Below, in pieces: positions 41,944-51,707 of a DNA stretch of 64,000 bases. Position 1 is the stretch's first letter, and each line of letters begins with the position of its first letter. The position numbers were made by a program, and so were the translations under genes. The DNA is from Christiangramia sp. Its GTDB lineage: Bacteria; Bacteroidota; Bacteroidia; Flavobacteriales; Flavobacteriaceae. The stretch covers positions 12,346 to 76,345 of the forward strand of contig NZ_JAPYPC010000007.1 in NCBI RefSeq assembly GCF_029937855.1, given 5' to 3'. The notes under the pieces were generated by a model. That model made no database searches and was not told the origin of the DNA. It saw nothing but the letters and a program-made list of their open reading frames with translations.

Positions 41944-44400
41944 TTAAAGTTGAAGCTGCAACGTGAACTTAAAGGAAAAATTTTCTTTGAAGCTGGGGAG
42001 GTGATAGGCGCCATATCGATACGCTGTACTTAATCCGAAACCTGCAAAAAGTTTATTTAATTCCAGGCCGGCTTCAGAATAACCGTGCTCCAGGGTATTG
42101 AAAGATACATTCTGATGTTTTTCCGGATCTTCAAAATCACCAATGGCATGCCGCGAAATAAAAACAAGCTCAGGCTGGAATTTTTCGGAAATTTGAAAGG
42201 GCCTCAATTGATGGCGAACATGTAACATAGCCTGGCTGGTGCTGTAAAACTCGTTGAAATACATGGTTTCAAAACTGTTTCTCCCCGCTACCGAAAATCT
42301 TCGGAAGATACTTTCCTTATTGGGATTATTGGGATAAGAATGAAAAGCGTGGGTCAAGGGAATATCGCCAAAAGCATAATTCCCTTCCAGGATGAATTCA
42401 GTTCTGGAATTATCCAATCGCTTAATCTCATGTTCCGTCTTTAAACCAATTCTTGTAAAACTAAAATCCCCGCCTAAACTTGAAAAAGATTGTTCTATCT
42501 GTCCGGTAAACTGAGGGAAATCTTTTTTAAGGATAATATTCCCATCCGGGGTATTCAGGAATCTAGAAAATGGCCTCCATAGAAAAGAAAAAGTAGCTGT
42601 AGTAAAATCGTAATCCTGAAACTCCTCAGAGTTTTCTATAAAAATATAATCCCTGATCTGCCAGATATCTTCTTTAGATAATCTCACTTGAGCATCAAAT
42701 TTTGGAAATATCTGGTGTTCTATTCCTACAGAGTAACGGCGATAATTGTAAAAGAAATTAATGTTTACAAACCTGGGTTCCAGGATAGAGAAGGTATTTT
42801 TTCCCTTTAAGTATTTAAAGGAAGCGGTTTCCTGAATATCCCTGGAAAAATTAAAATTAAGCTTTGTGCCATTTTTTTTATTCAGATAAAGCTGGGTGCC
42901 AATACCATATTTTAGAACTTCGTCTTTAAAACCATAGGTGGTATATCCATTAATATTGAATTTATCTGAAAGCCGGTCATTGGTTCTACCTCCAAATCCC
43001 AGGCGAATCCCCTCATAATTGTTGAATTTAAAGATTTTACTTAGATCTAAATCCCAATACTTTATAGGGTAAGAGCCAGAGGCAGTCGCCTGTTTTACTT
43101 CAATCTTTCGCTCTACATTACCCACCTTTATAAGACTGTCTACTTTTTCTTTTGTGGCTTCATCCCGGGAGGAAAATTCCATTTTCCTGTTTCTCTGCCA
43201 AAAGCCAGGATCTCTCTGTATAGCATTGCTGGAGACATTAATTTCAGCATCGGTAATTTTTACATTTGGATGAAATTCCAGGTCTATATCATAGTTTTTG
43301 GTGGTAGAATTTAGATAGATATCATTAGAAGTTGTTTCAGAACCAAAAATATTACCCAGTAAGCCCCCTCCTTTTTGAACGGCCCCGACAGAAATTGTAC
43401 CGCCAAAAACAGCAATTTCTTTCCCTCCGGAACCAGGCCTAATCCTGGTGGTTTGTTCTGAAGGAAACCAAAGTTCTTTTTCTGGATAATATTTGTAAGT
43501 ATGGGTGACTTCTAATTTTATAGCGCCTAAAAGTTGTGCCGTCGCTTTCTGAATAGCAAGACTTTCAGCATCCAGGTAGAGAATACCTTCCAGGCCCGCT
43601 ACGATCTTTTCCCGTTTAGGCTTAAAATAAACCATATAAGACGGCCTTTCCGAAGCTATGGTATCCAGGATTTGATATTCATAATTTTTAAGGGCATTAT
43701 TTGCAAGGGGACCGGCATATTCAGTTTTGTACAATTCATAATCGTTTTGATACAGTGAAAAAGGATTCACTTCCATGGCGATTACATTATAGATCGGTTT
43801 GCTGAAACCGGCGGTTTCTATCCCAATAACATCTTCCCTTCTTCCGTTTTTTGAAGAATAGCTATGCTCTGAAATTTTTTCTGAAAGATAAGCTCTGCCT
43901 TCATTAATGATGGTTTGCATCGCATTAGAGGTAGAATCTGCCTGTAAGGAAATTCCTCTGAATTCATTATCTATGATGAATTTGGTGTAGGAAGTATATT
44001 TATAAGCATCCAGTACTTTTTCGGGGTCATTGGTGTCCCGGCGCTCAATGGCTCTTTTTATAAGCTCTTCCGCTGGGTTTTTGCCGTCGGAGATCGTGAC
44101 CGTTTCTAGTTGCTCATATTTAGGGGTCATACTAACCTGAAGATATTTCGTGGCGTTGGTTAAATGAATATTGATCGTTTCAAAACCTACATAAGAGATT
44201 TGAATATCTTCGGTTTCTTCGGAAAGTTCTATTTGGAAACTACCATCTATATTTGTGAGAATTTGTTCTTCTTCTAATTTGATTTTGGCATAGGCTAAGG
44301 GCTCCCGTGTGTCTTTATTTATAACTTTTCCGTGGATCACCTTTTGCCCGAAGGTGCAGAGGCTGCAAAAGAAAAACACAAATAAAAAGGAGTTACGCAT
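41944..44400 (-). CDS. DUF5686 protein with carboxypeptidase-regulatory-like domain
   Basis: 818 residues: a signal peptide (to about 18, LCTFGQ), a CarboxypepD_reg-like beta-sandwich (about 20-95, HGKVINKDTREPLAYAKIKL), then a DUF5686 region with outer-membrane barrel-like strands to the C terminus (FSFKFTLQLQL). The first domain also opens TonB-dependent receptors, but no plug is seen. It is thought to be an outer-membrane protein. Its function is unknown. It is separated from frr by a strong terminator, so it has its own transcription. Confidence 0.85.
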   Translation of the reverse strand: MRNSFLFVFFFCSLCTFGQKVIHGKVINKDTREPLAYAKIKLEEEQILTNIDGSFQIELSEETEDIQISYVGFETINIHLTNATKYLQVSMTPKYEQLETVTISDGKNPAEELIKRAIERRDTNDPEKVLDAYKYTSYTKFIIDNEFRGISLQADSTSNAMQTIINEGRAYLSEKISEHSYSSKNGRREDVIGIETAGFSKPIYNVIAMEVNPFSLYQNDYELYKTEYAGPLANNALKNYEYQILDTIASERPSYMVYFKPKREKIVAGLEGILYLDAESLAIQKATAQLLGAIKLEVTHTYKYYPEKELWFPSEQTTRIRPGSGGKEIAVFGGTISVGAVQKGGGLLGNIFGSETTSNDIYLNSTTKNYDIDLEFHPNVKITDAEINVSSNAIQRDPGFWQRNRKMEFSSRDEATKEKVDSLIKVGNVERKIEVKQATASGSYPIKYWDLDLSKIFKFNNYEGIRLGFGGRTNDRLSDKFNINGYTTYGFKDEVLKYGIGTQLYLNKKNGTKLNFNFSRDIQETASFKYLKGKNTFSILEPRFVNINFFYNYRRYSVGIEHQIFPKFDAQVRLSKEDIWQIRDYIFIENSEEFQDYDFTTATFSFLWRPFSRFLNTPDGNIILKKDFPQFTGQIEQSFSSLGGDFSFTRIGLKTEHEIKRLDNSRTEFILEGNYAFGDIPLTHAFHSYPNNPNKESIFRRFSVAGRNSFETMYFNEFYSTSQAMLHVRHQLRPFQISEKFQPELVFISRHAIGDFEDPEKHQNVSFNTLEHGYSEAGLELNKLFAGFGLSTAYRYGAYHLPSFKENFSFKFTLQLQL

Positions 44401-44423
44401 GGGGTTGCTCTGGCTAAAAAATT

Positions 44424-44469
44424 ATAAAAAAAGCCGGTTTAAATCTGATTTTTTCAGATCTAAACCGGC
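44424..44469 (-). terminator. Terminator downstream of frr
   Basis: A 16-bp stem GCCGGTTTAAATCTGA / TCAGATCTAAACCGGC (one A-C in plus, G-U on the minus RNA) followed by seven Ts on the minus strand. Confidence 0.9.
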
Positions 44470-44492
44470 AAAAGTATGTGGTTTGGAGAACA

Positions 44493-45044
44493 TTAAACAG
44501 TCATGATCTCTGTTTCTTTTACAGTAAGAATCTTATCAATTCTTTCAATATAGGTATTGGTTAATTCCTGCACATCCTCTTCAGAACTCTTTAAAAGGTC
44601 TTCAGAAATATCAAGCTTTTTAAGTTCCTGCATTGCCTGCTTCCTATCATTTCTAACGCCAACCTTCGCGTCTTCAGCCTCTGCTTTGGCTTGCTTGGAA
44701 AGCTGTTTTCTTCTTTCTTCAGTAAGAGGAGGAACATTTATGATCACACTTTCGCCATTATTCATTGGATTAAAACCAAGGTTCGCCTGCATGATACCCT
44801 TAGATATTTCTGCAATCATACTTTTTTCAAAAGGTTGAATAGAAAGTGTTCTTGCATCGGGGGTATTTACGTTTGCCACCTGCTGAAGCGGAGTTTGAGA
44901 TCCGTAATATTCTACCATAACACTACCAAGCATGCTTGGACTTGCTTTTCCGGCACGTATATTTGAAAGTTGTTTTTTAAGATGCGAAATGGCTTTTTCC
45001 ATTCCTTCTTTTGCCTCCTCTAAAATAAATTCAACTTCATCCAT
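44493..45044 (-). CDS. frr: Ribosome recycling factor
   Basis: 183 residues, the normal length. It releases ribosomes from mRNA after termination, with EF-G. HLKKQLSNIRAGKASPSML, IQPFEKSMIAEISKGIMQANLGFNP, VPPLTEERRKQL and KAEAEDAKVGVRNDRKQAM are diagnostic of the domain. It lies 25 nt after pyrH in the standard pyrH-frr order. Confidence 0.96.
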   Translation of the reverse strand: MDEVEFILEEAKEGMEKAISHLKKQLSNIRAGKASPSMLGSVMVEYYGSQTPLQQVANVNTPDARTLSIQPFEKSMIAEISKGIMQANLGFNPMNNGESVIINVPPLTEERRKQLSKQAKAEAEDAKVGVRNDRKQAMQELKKLDISEDLLKSSEEDVQELTNTYIERIDKILTVKETEIMTV

Positions 45045-45069
45045 TTTAATATGATTTACAATTTGAGAT

Positions 45070-45777
45070 TTATAAGTTTACTTTGGTTCCCACACGTTCT
45101 CCGGTAGCTACTTTAAGCAGGTTTCCGGGTTTATTCATGTCGAAAACTATTATTGGTAATTCGTTTTCCTGGCTAAGGGTGAAGGCTGTTGTGTCCATTA
45201 CTTTCAAGCCTTTTTTAATTACGTCTTCAAATGTAATAAAATCGAATTTAGTGGCGCCTTTGTCTTTTTCGGGATCTGAAGTATAGATTCCATCTACACG
45301 TGTACCTTTCAGGATTACATCAGCTTTAATTTCAATGGCTCTCAAAACTGCTGCGGAATCTGTAGTGAAATAAGGATTTCCTGTTCCGCCACCAAAGATA
45401 ACCACTCTCCCTTTTTCCAGGTGCCTTATCGCTTTACGGCGTATAAAAGGTTCTGCTACTTCATTAATTTTAATGGCCGATTGTAATCTTGTTTGAATAT
45501 CTGCATCCTCCAAAGCACTTTGCAACGCGAGTCCGTTGATCACCGTGGCGAGCATTCCCATATGGTCACCCTGCACGCGATCCATCCCACGGCTGGCTCC
45601 TGCAACACCTCTAAAAATATTACCTCCTCCAATAACGATTGCTAACTCAACACCTTTATCAACTACCGTTTTAATTTCTGCGGCATATTCTGCCAAACGC
45701 TCGGGGTCAATGCCATATTGACGGTTTCCCATTAACGCTTCTCCTGATAGTTTTAAAAGTATTCTTTTGTATTGCAT
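45070..45777 (-). CDS. pyrH: UMP kinase
   Basis: 235 residues; phosphorylates UMP to UDP. The bacterial hexameric type: [56 protein letters not shown] and [13 protein letters not shown]. It is followed by frr. A perfect -7 box precedes it at 45800-45807. Confidence 0.96.
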   Translation of the reverse strand: MQYKRILLKLSGEALMGNRQYGIDPERLAEYAAEIKTVVDKGVELAIVIGGGNIFRGVAGASRGMDRVQGDHMGMLATVINGLALQSALEDADIQTRLQSAIKINEVAEPFIRRKAIRHLEKGRVVIFGGGTGNPYFTTDSAAVLRAIEIKADVILKGTRVDGIYTSDPEKDKGATKFDFITFEDVIKKGLKVMDTTAFTLSQENELPIIVFDMNKPGNLLKVATGERVGTKVNL

Positions 45778-45799
45778 AGCGGCTTTTTAATAATCGTTG

Positions 45800-45807
45800 C
45801 AAATATA
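45800..45807 (-). promoter_or_regulatory. -7 box of pyrH-frr
   Basis: Minus-strand TATATTTG, 22 nt before the pyrH ATG. Confidence 0.6.
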
Positions 45808-45972
45808 GCTAATATCTGAATTTGTGAAATATAAAGCGACTATTTTGAAAATCATTGAGAGTCTTTTAATAATTATTAACGCGAACAGCCATTTATGAAG
45901 GCTGACATTTAATTGTAATGGCCGGATTTTTGATATATTTAGAACTCATTAAACCAACAAATTTTAAAAAAC

Positions 45973-46665
45973 ATGTTAGGATATTATATAATCGCAGGAC
46001 TTATTTTTATAGTAAGTATGTACGTGAGCAATAGGCTCAAAAGTAAATTTAAGAAATATTCCAAGGTTCATCTTCAAAACGGGATGAGCGGTAAGGAAAT
46101 CGCTGAAAAAATGCTTCGTGACAATGGTATTGGCGATGTAAAAGTAATTTCTACGCCAGGGATGCTTTCAGATCATTACAATCCATCTAAAAAAACCGTA
46201 AACTTAAGTGAAGGTGTTTATTCGCAGCGAAATGCAGCAGCGGCAGCAGTAGCGGCGCACGAATGTGGTCATGCCGTACAACATGCTAAAGCTTATAGCT
46301 GGTTGCAAATGAGAAGTAAGCTGGTGCCGGTAGTAAGTGTGGCTTCTAAATTATCGCAATGGGCTATTTTTGGAGGTTTAATCCTTATGACCATGGTAGG
46401 AGCAGGTGTAGGGCAAACTGTTTTACTTATTGGTATAATTATGTATGCCATGGGAACATTGTTTAGCTTTATTACTTTACCCGTGGAATATGACGCAAGT
46501 AACAGGGCGCTGGCATGGTTGGAAACTGAGAATATGTTGACTTCAGCAGAACATGATGCAGCCGAGGATTCATTGAAATGGGCTGCCAGAACATATGTAG
46601 TGGCAGCGGTTGGTTCATTGGCAACCCTACTTTATTTTATAGGAATATTTATGGGAAGAGACTAA
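45973..46665 (+). CDS. Membrane zinc metallopeptidase (YugP-like)
   Basis: 230 residues: an N-terminal helix (about 4-20), the zinc motif HECGHAVQH at residues 96-104, VNLSEGVYSQRNAAAAA before it, and two to three C-terminal helices. FITLPVEYDASNRALAWLE carries the third Glu/Asp region. It matches the neutral zinc metallopeptidase family (YugP, DUF2265-like), whose substrates are unknown. It is a single gene with its own terminator. Confidence 0.9.
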   Translation: MLGYYIIAGLIFIVSMYVSNRLKSKFKKYSKVHLQNGMSGKEIAEKMLRDNGIGDVKVISTPGMLSDHYNPSKKTVNLSEGVYSQRNAAAAAVAAHECGHAVQHAKAYSWLQMRSKLVPVVSVASKLSQWAIFGGLILMTMVGAGVGQTVLLIGIIMYAMGTLFSFITLPVEYDASNRALAWLETENMLTSAEHDAAEDSLKWAARTYVVAAVGSLATLLYFIGIFMGRD

Positions 46666-46686
46666 TTGAAAAATTTTCAATTATAT

Positions 46687-46719
46687 AAAAAAGGCTGCTT
46701 AAATTAGCAGCCTTTTTTA
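46687..46719 (+). terminator. Terminator of the zinc peptidase gene
   Basis: A 13-bp stem AAAAAAGGCTGCT / AGCAGCCTTTTTT with a 6-base loop. Confidence 0.92.
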
Positions 46720-46720
46720 T

Positions 46721-46798
46721 TCAGATTGAACTTGATTCAGCTTCAAGTTTAACTTGATTTTCAATTAGTTAAGATCCTGAAATAAATTCAGGATGATG
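46721..46798. repeat. REP-like palindromes (two units)
   Basis: TTGAACTTGATTCAGCTTCA and AGATCCTGAAATAAATTCAG; degenerate relatives of the 12.6-kb units. It is the only REP cluster right of 24.6 kb. Confidence 0.72.
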
Positions 46799-46830
46799 TT
46801 TTCTCGACTTTTTTATGACAGTCTCGTTCT

Positions 46831-47301
46831 TTAAATTTTGATCTGTCTATCTATCTGCTGATTTAGCGATATAAAAGTTTCCGTCCGCGAAACTCCCTCT
46901 ATAGCCTGAATATTTTTATTCAGCACATGCATTAAATGTTCATTATCTGTACAAAGGATCTTTAAAAATATAGACCAATTACCTGTAGTATAGTGACATT
47001 CAATAACTTCCGGAATTTCATTTAATTGTTTAACAGCTTGCGGATTGCTCACTGCTTTATCCAGGTATACACCAACAAAGGCCATGGTTTTATAACCCAG
47101 CAGCCTGGCATCCAGCATCATTCTGGAACCTTCAATTAATCCCGATTTCTCCAGTTTTCTTAAGCGCTGGTGGACTGCAGCCCCGGTGATCCCTATGTTT
47201 TTGGCAATTTCGAGAATTGGCTTTTTTGCATCTTTCATTAGAAAATTGAGAATAGTTTTATCAATTCCATCCAGCTTAACATTATCATTCACTATTTTCA
47301 T
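46831..47301 (-). CDS. Lrp/AsnC family transcriptional regulator
   Basis: 156 residues from the ATG at 47301 (an in-frame start at 47334 adds a less likely leader). A winged HTH (LDGIDKTILNFLMKDAKKP, IGITGAAVHQRLRKLEKSGLI) and a RAM ligand-binding domain (GYKTMAFVGVYLDKA, VIECHYTTGNWSIFLKI). Lrp-type regulators sense amino acids. It lies 49 nt after a saccharopine dehydrogenase gene on the same strand, so it may regulate lysine catabolism in response to lysine or a related amino acid (inference). Confidence 0.9.
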   Translation of the reverse strand: MKIVNDNVKLDGIDKTILNFLMKDAKKPILEIAKNIGITGAAVHQRLRKLEKSGLIEGSRMMLDARLLGYKTMAFVGVYLDKAVSNPQAVKQLNEIPEVIECHYTTGNWSIFLKILCTDNEHLMHVLNKNIQAIEGVSRTETFISLNQQIDRQIKI

Positions 47302-47350
47302 ACAGTCTTTTTTGGTTGTTAAGCTAAAGTACAAAAAATGCTTTCCAAAT

Positions 47351-48724
47351 CTAATTACCTACTTCTCCAAATGGGTTATATCCCAGGTACTTGGTCTCTT
47401 TTTCTTTAAATTTTATACCATGCTTTTCTAATTTACTAAGTATAGGCTCATACACCTCTTTTTGGATAGGAAGCTGAACTCCGGGCGTTTTGATTTCACC
47501 GTTTAAGATCATGATGGTGGCCATTGCAACCGGTAAACCTACCGTTTTGGCCATCGCGGTTTTAGACTGGTCTTCACCAATATGCACCATGGTAGAATCT
47601 ATCTGCTTTCTCTCCCCATTCAATTCATATCCAAACTTATGATACATCACGATCATGTCTTTATCGTCTTCGGCTAAAGACCATTTTTCCATTAATATCT
47701 TTTGAAGAGCCTGGGCGGGAGTAGCATTTTTAATGCCTATTTTTTTATTTGGATTGAATAGATCCAGTTCTGTGAGTTTCTCCCACATGATATCGTCCTG
47801 GTCTATTTTTAGGTTATGCCTAACCTTCAATTCCACAGAATCACTTGGGGAATACGGAAGAAAGGAATTAATAAAATCTCTGTAACTCATTTCTTCAGAA
47901 TCCTTCATCTGAAAACTATCATCTGTCATTCCCAACTGAACAAACATATTCCAGGCGCGACTAAATCCAACTTTTCTTATAGTTCCTCTATATAAGGTAA
48001 GTGCATCTTCAAGCCCGTAGATACTTTGGTATTTTAAAGAATTTCTATTGGCTAAACCTTCAAATTTTCCGTGGCCTTCAATTTCAAGAAATTCGGTTCT
48101 TCTAAATAACCTGTGGTAGGGAATATATTTATATTTCCCTTCCTGAATAAATTCAGCCACGCCACCCTGGCCGGCGACTACCACATTCCTTGGGTTCCAG
48201 GTAAATTTGTAATTCCATAGGTTATTGTCACTTTCAGGAGCTACAAGCCCTCCTGTAAAAGATTCAAATAATAAAATTTTACCGTTTTTTTCCCTAATTC
48301 GGTCTATAACCTGCATGGCACTCATATGATCTATTCCCGGATCCACACCTATTTCATTCATAAAAACCAAACCTTTAGCCTTTACTTCTTCATCAAGCGC
48401 TTTCATTTCTTCGCTTATATAAGAAGCGGTGACCATATTTTTACCGAGTTTTAGGCAATCTTTAGCCACTTCAATATGAAATCGTGCGGGGAGCATGGAG
48501 ATAACGATATCGGCTTTTTTTATAGCCGGTTCTCTGCTTTCCGCTTTAAAAACATCCAGCTCAAAAGCTTCACATTTTGAATGATTATTACAGGCTTTTT
48601 TAGCGTTTTCAATATCAATGTCTCCAATTCTTAAGAAAAGATCTTCGCTGTCTGCCTGCTCTAGCAGGTAATTTATGAGAACAGAGGTAGATTTTCCTGC
48701 TCCCACAATTAAAATTTCTCGCAT
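47351..48724 (-). CDS. Saccharopine dehydrogenase family protein
   Basis: 457 residues. The NAD(P)-binding fold is at once evident (REILIVGAGKSTSVLINYLLEQ), followed by ADIVISMLPARFHIEVAKDC, FMNEIGVDPGIDHMSAMQVI and a C-terminal domain of the saccharopine reductase type. It probably catalyses a step between lysine, saccharopine and alpha-aminoadipate semialdehyde; the length and GIDHMSAM motif fit the glutamate-forming enzyme. The adjacent Lrp regulator supports an amino-acid catabolic role. Confidence 0.87.
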   Translation of the reverse strand: MREILIVGAGKSTSVLINYLLEQADSEDLFLRIGDIDIENAKKACNNHSKCEAFELDVFKAESREPAIKKADIVISMLPARFHIEVAKDCLKLGKNMVTASYISEEMKALDEEVKAKGLVFMNEIGVDPGIDHMSAMQVIDRIREKNGKILLFESFTGGLVAPESDNNLWNYKFTWNPRNVVVAGQGGVAEFIQEGKYKYIPYHRLFRRTEFLEIEGHGKFEGLANRNSLKYQSIYGLEDALTLYRGTIRKVGFSRAWNMFVQLGMTDDSFQMKDSEEMSYRDFINSFLPYSPSDSVELKVRHNLKIDQDDIMWEKLTELDLFNPNKKIGIKNATPAQALQKILMEKWSLAEDDKDMIVMYHKFGYELNGERKQIDSTMVHIGEDQSKTAMAKTVGLPVAMATIMILNGEIKTPGVQLPIQKEVYEPILSKLEKHGIKFKEKETKYLGYNPFGEVGN

Positions 48725-48790
48725 AAATTAAGTTAGTTTTGTGTAGTTGGACGAATGTATTAAAACTTTAAGTGAAATAAAATTGAAAGT

Positions 48791-49180
48791 ATGAACAGGA
48801 AATTTCTAATAGCGGGTGCAGCTTTTGGTTTGTTTGCGGTAATCTTTGGAGCATTCGCAGCTCACGGACTCAAAGAGGCTATTTCCAGCGAATCTTTAGA
48901 ATCTTTTGAAACCGGAGTGCGATTTCAAATGTATCACGCCTTTTTATTATTGATCATTGGAAGTTTTAAATCCTTTTCTGAAAAAACTTTGCGTTCGCTT
49001 TTTTATTTAATCCTTATTGGAATTATTCTTTTTTCGGGCTCTATCTACCTGCTCTCTACCGGAAGTATATTTGGGGTAGATTTCACCTCTATAGCATTAC
49101 TCACCCCCATTGGGGGCAGTCTTTTAATTATTGGTTGGATTGTTTTGTTGCTGAATTTTATAAAGTTAAAAAAGAAATAA
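48791..49180 (+). CDS. DUF423 family membrane protein
   Basis: 129 residues, four membrane helices. The family phrases AAFGLFAVIFGAFAAHGL and TGVRFQMYHAFLLLIIG, plus LFSGSIYLL and TPIGGSLLIIGW, identify DUF423 (YgdD-like). No function is known. It starts 66 nt from the divergent saccharopine dehydrogenase gene. Confidence 0.9.
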   Translation: MNRKFLIAGAAFGLFAVIFGAFAAHGLKEAISSESLESFETGVRFQMYHAFLLLIIGSFKSFSEKTLRSLFYLILIGIILFSGSIYLLSTGSIFGVDFTSIALLTPIGGSLLIIGWIVLLLNFIKLKKK

Positions 49181-49217
49181 ATTGAATTTGTTTAACGTTT
49201 TATCTTCATAAGATTTT

Positions 49218-49225
49218 TACTTTTG
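49218..49225 (+). promoter_or_regulatory. -7 box of pckA
   Basis: TACTTTTG, an exact TAnnTTTG, 33 nt before the ATG. TTTG at 49187-49190 lies 27 bp upstream, slightly too far for a typical -33 element. Confidence 0.55.
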
Positions 49226-49258
49226 TACGCCTAAACAAACAACAGAATTGCTTTTTTT

Positions 49259-50857
49259 ATGGTCGATAACACCCAAATTACGAAAACGATTTCGTTAGAG
49301 GATTACGGGATCAAAAATGCCACAGTACATTATCAGCTATCTCCGCAGGAATTACATCAGGAAACTTTAAGGCTCGGTCAGGGAGTTGAAAGCTCATTTG
49401 GAGCTTTGGCTGTCAATACCGGTCAGTTTACCGGAAGATCACCAAAAGACAGATTTATTGTAAAAGATGAGGTGACAAAAGATAAGGTATGGTGGGGAGA
49501 TATCAATATACCTTTTGAATCAGATAAGTTTGATAAACTTTATAATAAAGTCACTGCTTATCTGGAAGGAAAGGAAGTTTATGCCCGGGATGCCTATGCA
49601 TGTGCAGATGATAAATACCGTTTGAATATTAGAGTGGTGAATGAATATCCATGGTCTAATCTTTTTGCTTTTAATATGTTTTTGCGCGCAGAAGATAAAG
49701 AGCTGGATAACTTTCAGGAAGACTGGTTAGTAGTTAATGCACCTGGTTTTAAGGCAGATCCTGAAGTAGACGGTACGAGACAGGAAAATTTTGCCATTCT
49801 TAATTTTAGTAAAAAGATTGCTCTGATTGGCGGCACCGGCTATACCGGCGAAATTAAAAAAGGGATTTTTTCAGCACTTAATTTCATTCTTCCGGTTTAT
49901 GAGGATACCCTTCCTATGCATTGTTCAGCAAATGTAGGAGAAGAGGGAGATACTGCCATTTTCTTCGGTCTATCGGGAACTGGAAAAACAACTCTTTCCG
50001 CAGATCCTGAAAGAAGATTAATCGGTGATGATGAGCATGGCTGGACTGCCGAAAATACGATCTTCAATTTTGAAGGTGGTTGTTACGCTAAAGTGATCAA
50101 CTTATCTGAAGAGAATGAACCAGATATATACAGAGCTATAAAGCCCGGGGCAATTCTGGAAAATGTGGTACTCGATTCCAATGGTGAGGTAGACTTTGAA
50201 AACACCAGCATCACTCAAAATACAAGGGTAAGCTATCCTATTCACCATATTCAGAATATCCAGGAGCCATCCACCGGGAAAAATCCAAAAAATATATTTT
50301 TCCTTACGGCAGATGCTTTTGGGGTGTTGCCCCCTATAAGTAAACTTACCCCGGGACAGGCAGCATATCATTTTATTAGTGGGTATACTGCAAAAGTAGC
50401 TGGAACCGAAGCGGGAGTAGATGAGCCTGTACCGAGTTTTTCAGCTTGTTTCGGAGCTCCGTTCATGCCTCTTCATCCCACTGAATATGCAGAGATGCTA
50501 AGTAAGAAGATGAAAGATGCCCATGTGAATGTGTGGCTGGTAAATACAGGTTGGACTGGTGGCCCTTACGGAGTGGGGAGCAGAATGAAATTAAAATATA
50601 CTCGTGAAATGATTAGTTCAGCCCTGGAAGGGAAACTGGATCACGTAGAGTATGAAAAGCATGACATTTTTGGACTGCAAATGCCAAAAACCTGTGAAGG
50701 TGTGCCTTCAGAAATATTAAATCCCGGGAATACCTGGAAAGATCAAAACGCTTATAAGCTTAAAGCAAAAGAGCTTTCAAATTTCTTCAAAAAGAACTTC
50801 AGTAAATTCGAGGAATACGCAAACGAAGAAATTATGGACGGAGCTCCTGTTGAATAG
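49259..50857 (+). CDS. pckA: Phosphoenolpyruvate carboxykinase (ATP)
   Basis: 532 residues, the standard length. It decarboxylates and phosphorylates oxaloacetate to PEP, the first step of gluconeogenesis. The ATP P-loop GLSGTGKTT is at 237-245, followed by IGDDEHGW (metal-binding Asp residues), FNFEGGCYAK and TGWTGGPYG. The oxaloacetate site FTGRSPKDRF is at about 57-66. A strong terminator follows. It is a single-gene unit. Confidence 0.97.
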   Translation: MVDNTQITKTISLEDYGIKNATVHYQLSPQELHQETLRLGQGVESSFGALAVNTGQFTGRSPKDRFIVKDEVTKDKVWWGDINIPFESDKFDKLYNKVTAYLEGKEVYARDAYACADDKYRLNIRVVNEYPWSNLFAFNMFLRAEDKELDNFQEDWLVVNAPGFKADPEVDGTRQENFAILNFSKKIALIGGTGYTGEIKKGIFSALNFILPVYEDTLPMHCSANVGEEGDTAIFFGLSGTGKTTLSADPERRLIGDDEHGWTAENTIFNFEGGCYAKVINLSEENEPDIYRAIKPGAILENVVLDSNGEVDFENTSITQNTRVSYPIHHIQNIQEPSTGKNPKNIFFLTADAFGVLPPISKLTPGQAAYHFISGYTAKVAGTEAGVDEPVPSFSACFGAPFMPLHPTEYAEMLSKKMKDAHVNVWLVNTGWTGGPYGVGSRMKLKYTREMISSALEGKLDHVEYEKHDIFGLQMPKTCEGVPSEILNPGNTWKDQNAYKLKAKELSNFFKKNFSKFEEYANEEIMDGAPVE

Positions 50858-50882
50858 TGTTTAATTGTTAGATGTTGAAACA

Positions 50883-50914
50883 AAAAATCCGGTTTTTAAA
50901 AACCGGATTTTTTT
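50883..50914. terminator. Terminator between pckA and hemD
   Basis: AAAAATCCGGTTTTT / AAAAACCGGATTTTT with a T tract on both sides; it can serve both convergent genes. Confidence 0.9.
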
Positions 50915-50937
50915 ATGCTTTATATGTTGTGAGCACC

Positions 50938-51684
50938 TTATTTCTTGTTCACTTCACTAATGTATTTATTAATAGCCATGGTCATGCTTGGAGTCTCCGG
51001 AGTTGGAGCTTTAATATTGCAAACTAAACCATGCTCTTTTGCTGCTTTGATGGTAGTATTACCAAAAACTGCAATTCTGGTTTCGTTTTGTTTGAAATCG
51101 GGGAAATTCTCAAAAAGTGATTTTATACCGCTGGGACTAAAAAACACAAGGATATCATAAGTTACATCCTTTAGATGCGAAAGGTCGCTAACTACCGTTC
51201 TATAAAAAACAGCTTTCTTCCAGTCAACACCTAATTTATTTAAAGTTTTAGGAACATCTGGCTTCAGCATATCTGAAGAAGGTAGAAGAAATTTCTCATT
51301 CTTATACTTCTTGATGAGCGGAGCCAATTCAGCAAAAGTCCTTTTCCCTACATAAATCTTACGCTTGCGATATACCACATACTTCTGTAAATAATAAGCC
51401 ACTGCTTCGCTTAAACAAAAATATTTTAAGGTATCTGGCACTTTATACCTCATTTCTTCAGCAATTCTAAAGAAATGATCTACCGCATTCCGGCTGGTAA
51501 GAATGATAGCCGAATAGTTTGAAAGATCAACTTTTTGTTGCCTTACTTCTTTTGAAGGTACGCCTTCAACATGAATAAAAGGGATGAAATCAATTTTAAC
51601 CTTTTGCTTTTCCTCAAGCTCAAAATAAGGTGAATTTTCTACCTTAGGTTCGGGCTGGGAAACCAAAATTGTTTTCACTTTCAT
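50938..51684 (-). CDS. hemD: Uroporphyrinogen-III synthase
   Basis: 248 residues. It closes hydroxymethylbilane to uroporphyrinogen III in heme and siroheme synthesis. The family is poorly conserved. The recognisable parts are the two-domain layout, YSAIILTSRNAVDHFFRI near the middle of the first domain, KFLLPSSDMLKPDVPKTL, and the C-terminal VFFSPSGIKSLFENFPD with TTIKAAKEHG. It lies 23 nt after the DUF4271 gene, an arrangement I recall as typical in flavobacteria. Confidence 0.87.
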   Translation of the reverse strand: MKVKTILVSQPEPKVENSPYFELEEKQKVKIDFIPFIHVEGVPSKEVRQQKVDLSNYSAIILTSRNAVDHFFRIAEEMRYKVPDTLKYFCLSEAVAYYLQKYVVYRKRKIYVGKRTFAELAPLIKKYKNEKFLLPSSDMLKPDVPKTLNKLGVDWKKAVFYRTVVSDLSHLKDVTYDILVFFSPSGIKSLFENFPDFKQNETRIAVFGNTTIKAAKEHGLVCNIKAPTPETPSMTMAINKYISEVNKK

Positions 51685-51707
51685 ATATAAACTTTATTAA
51701 ATCCTAT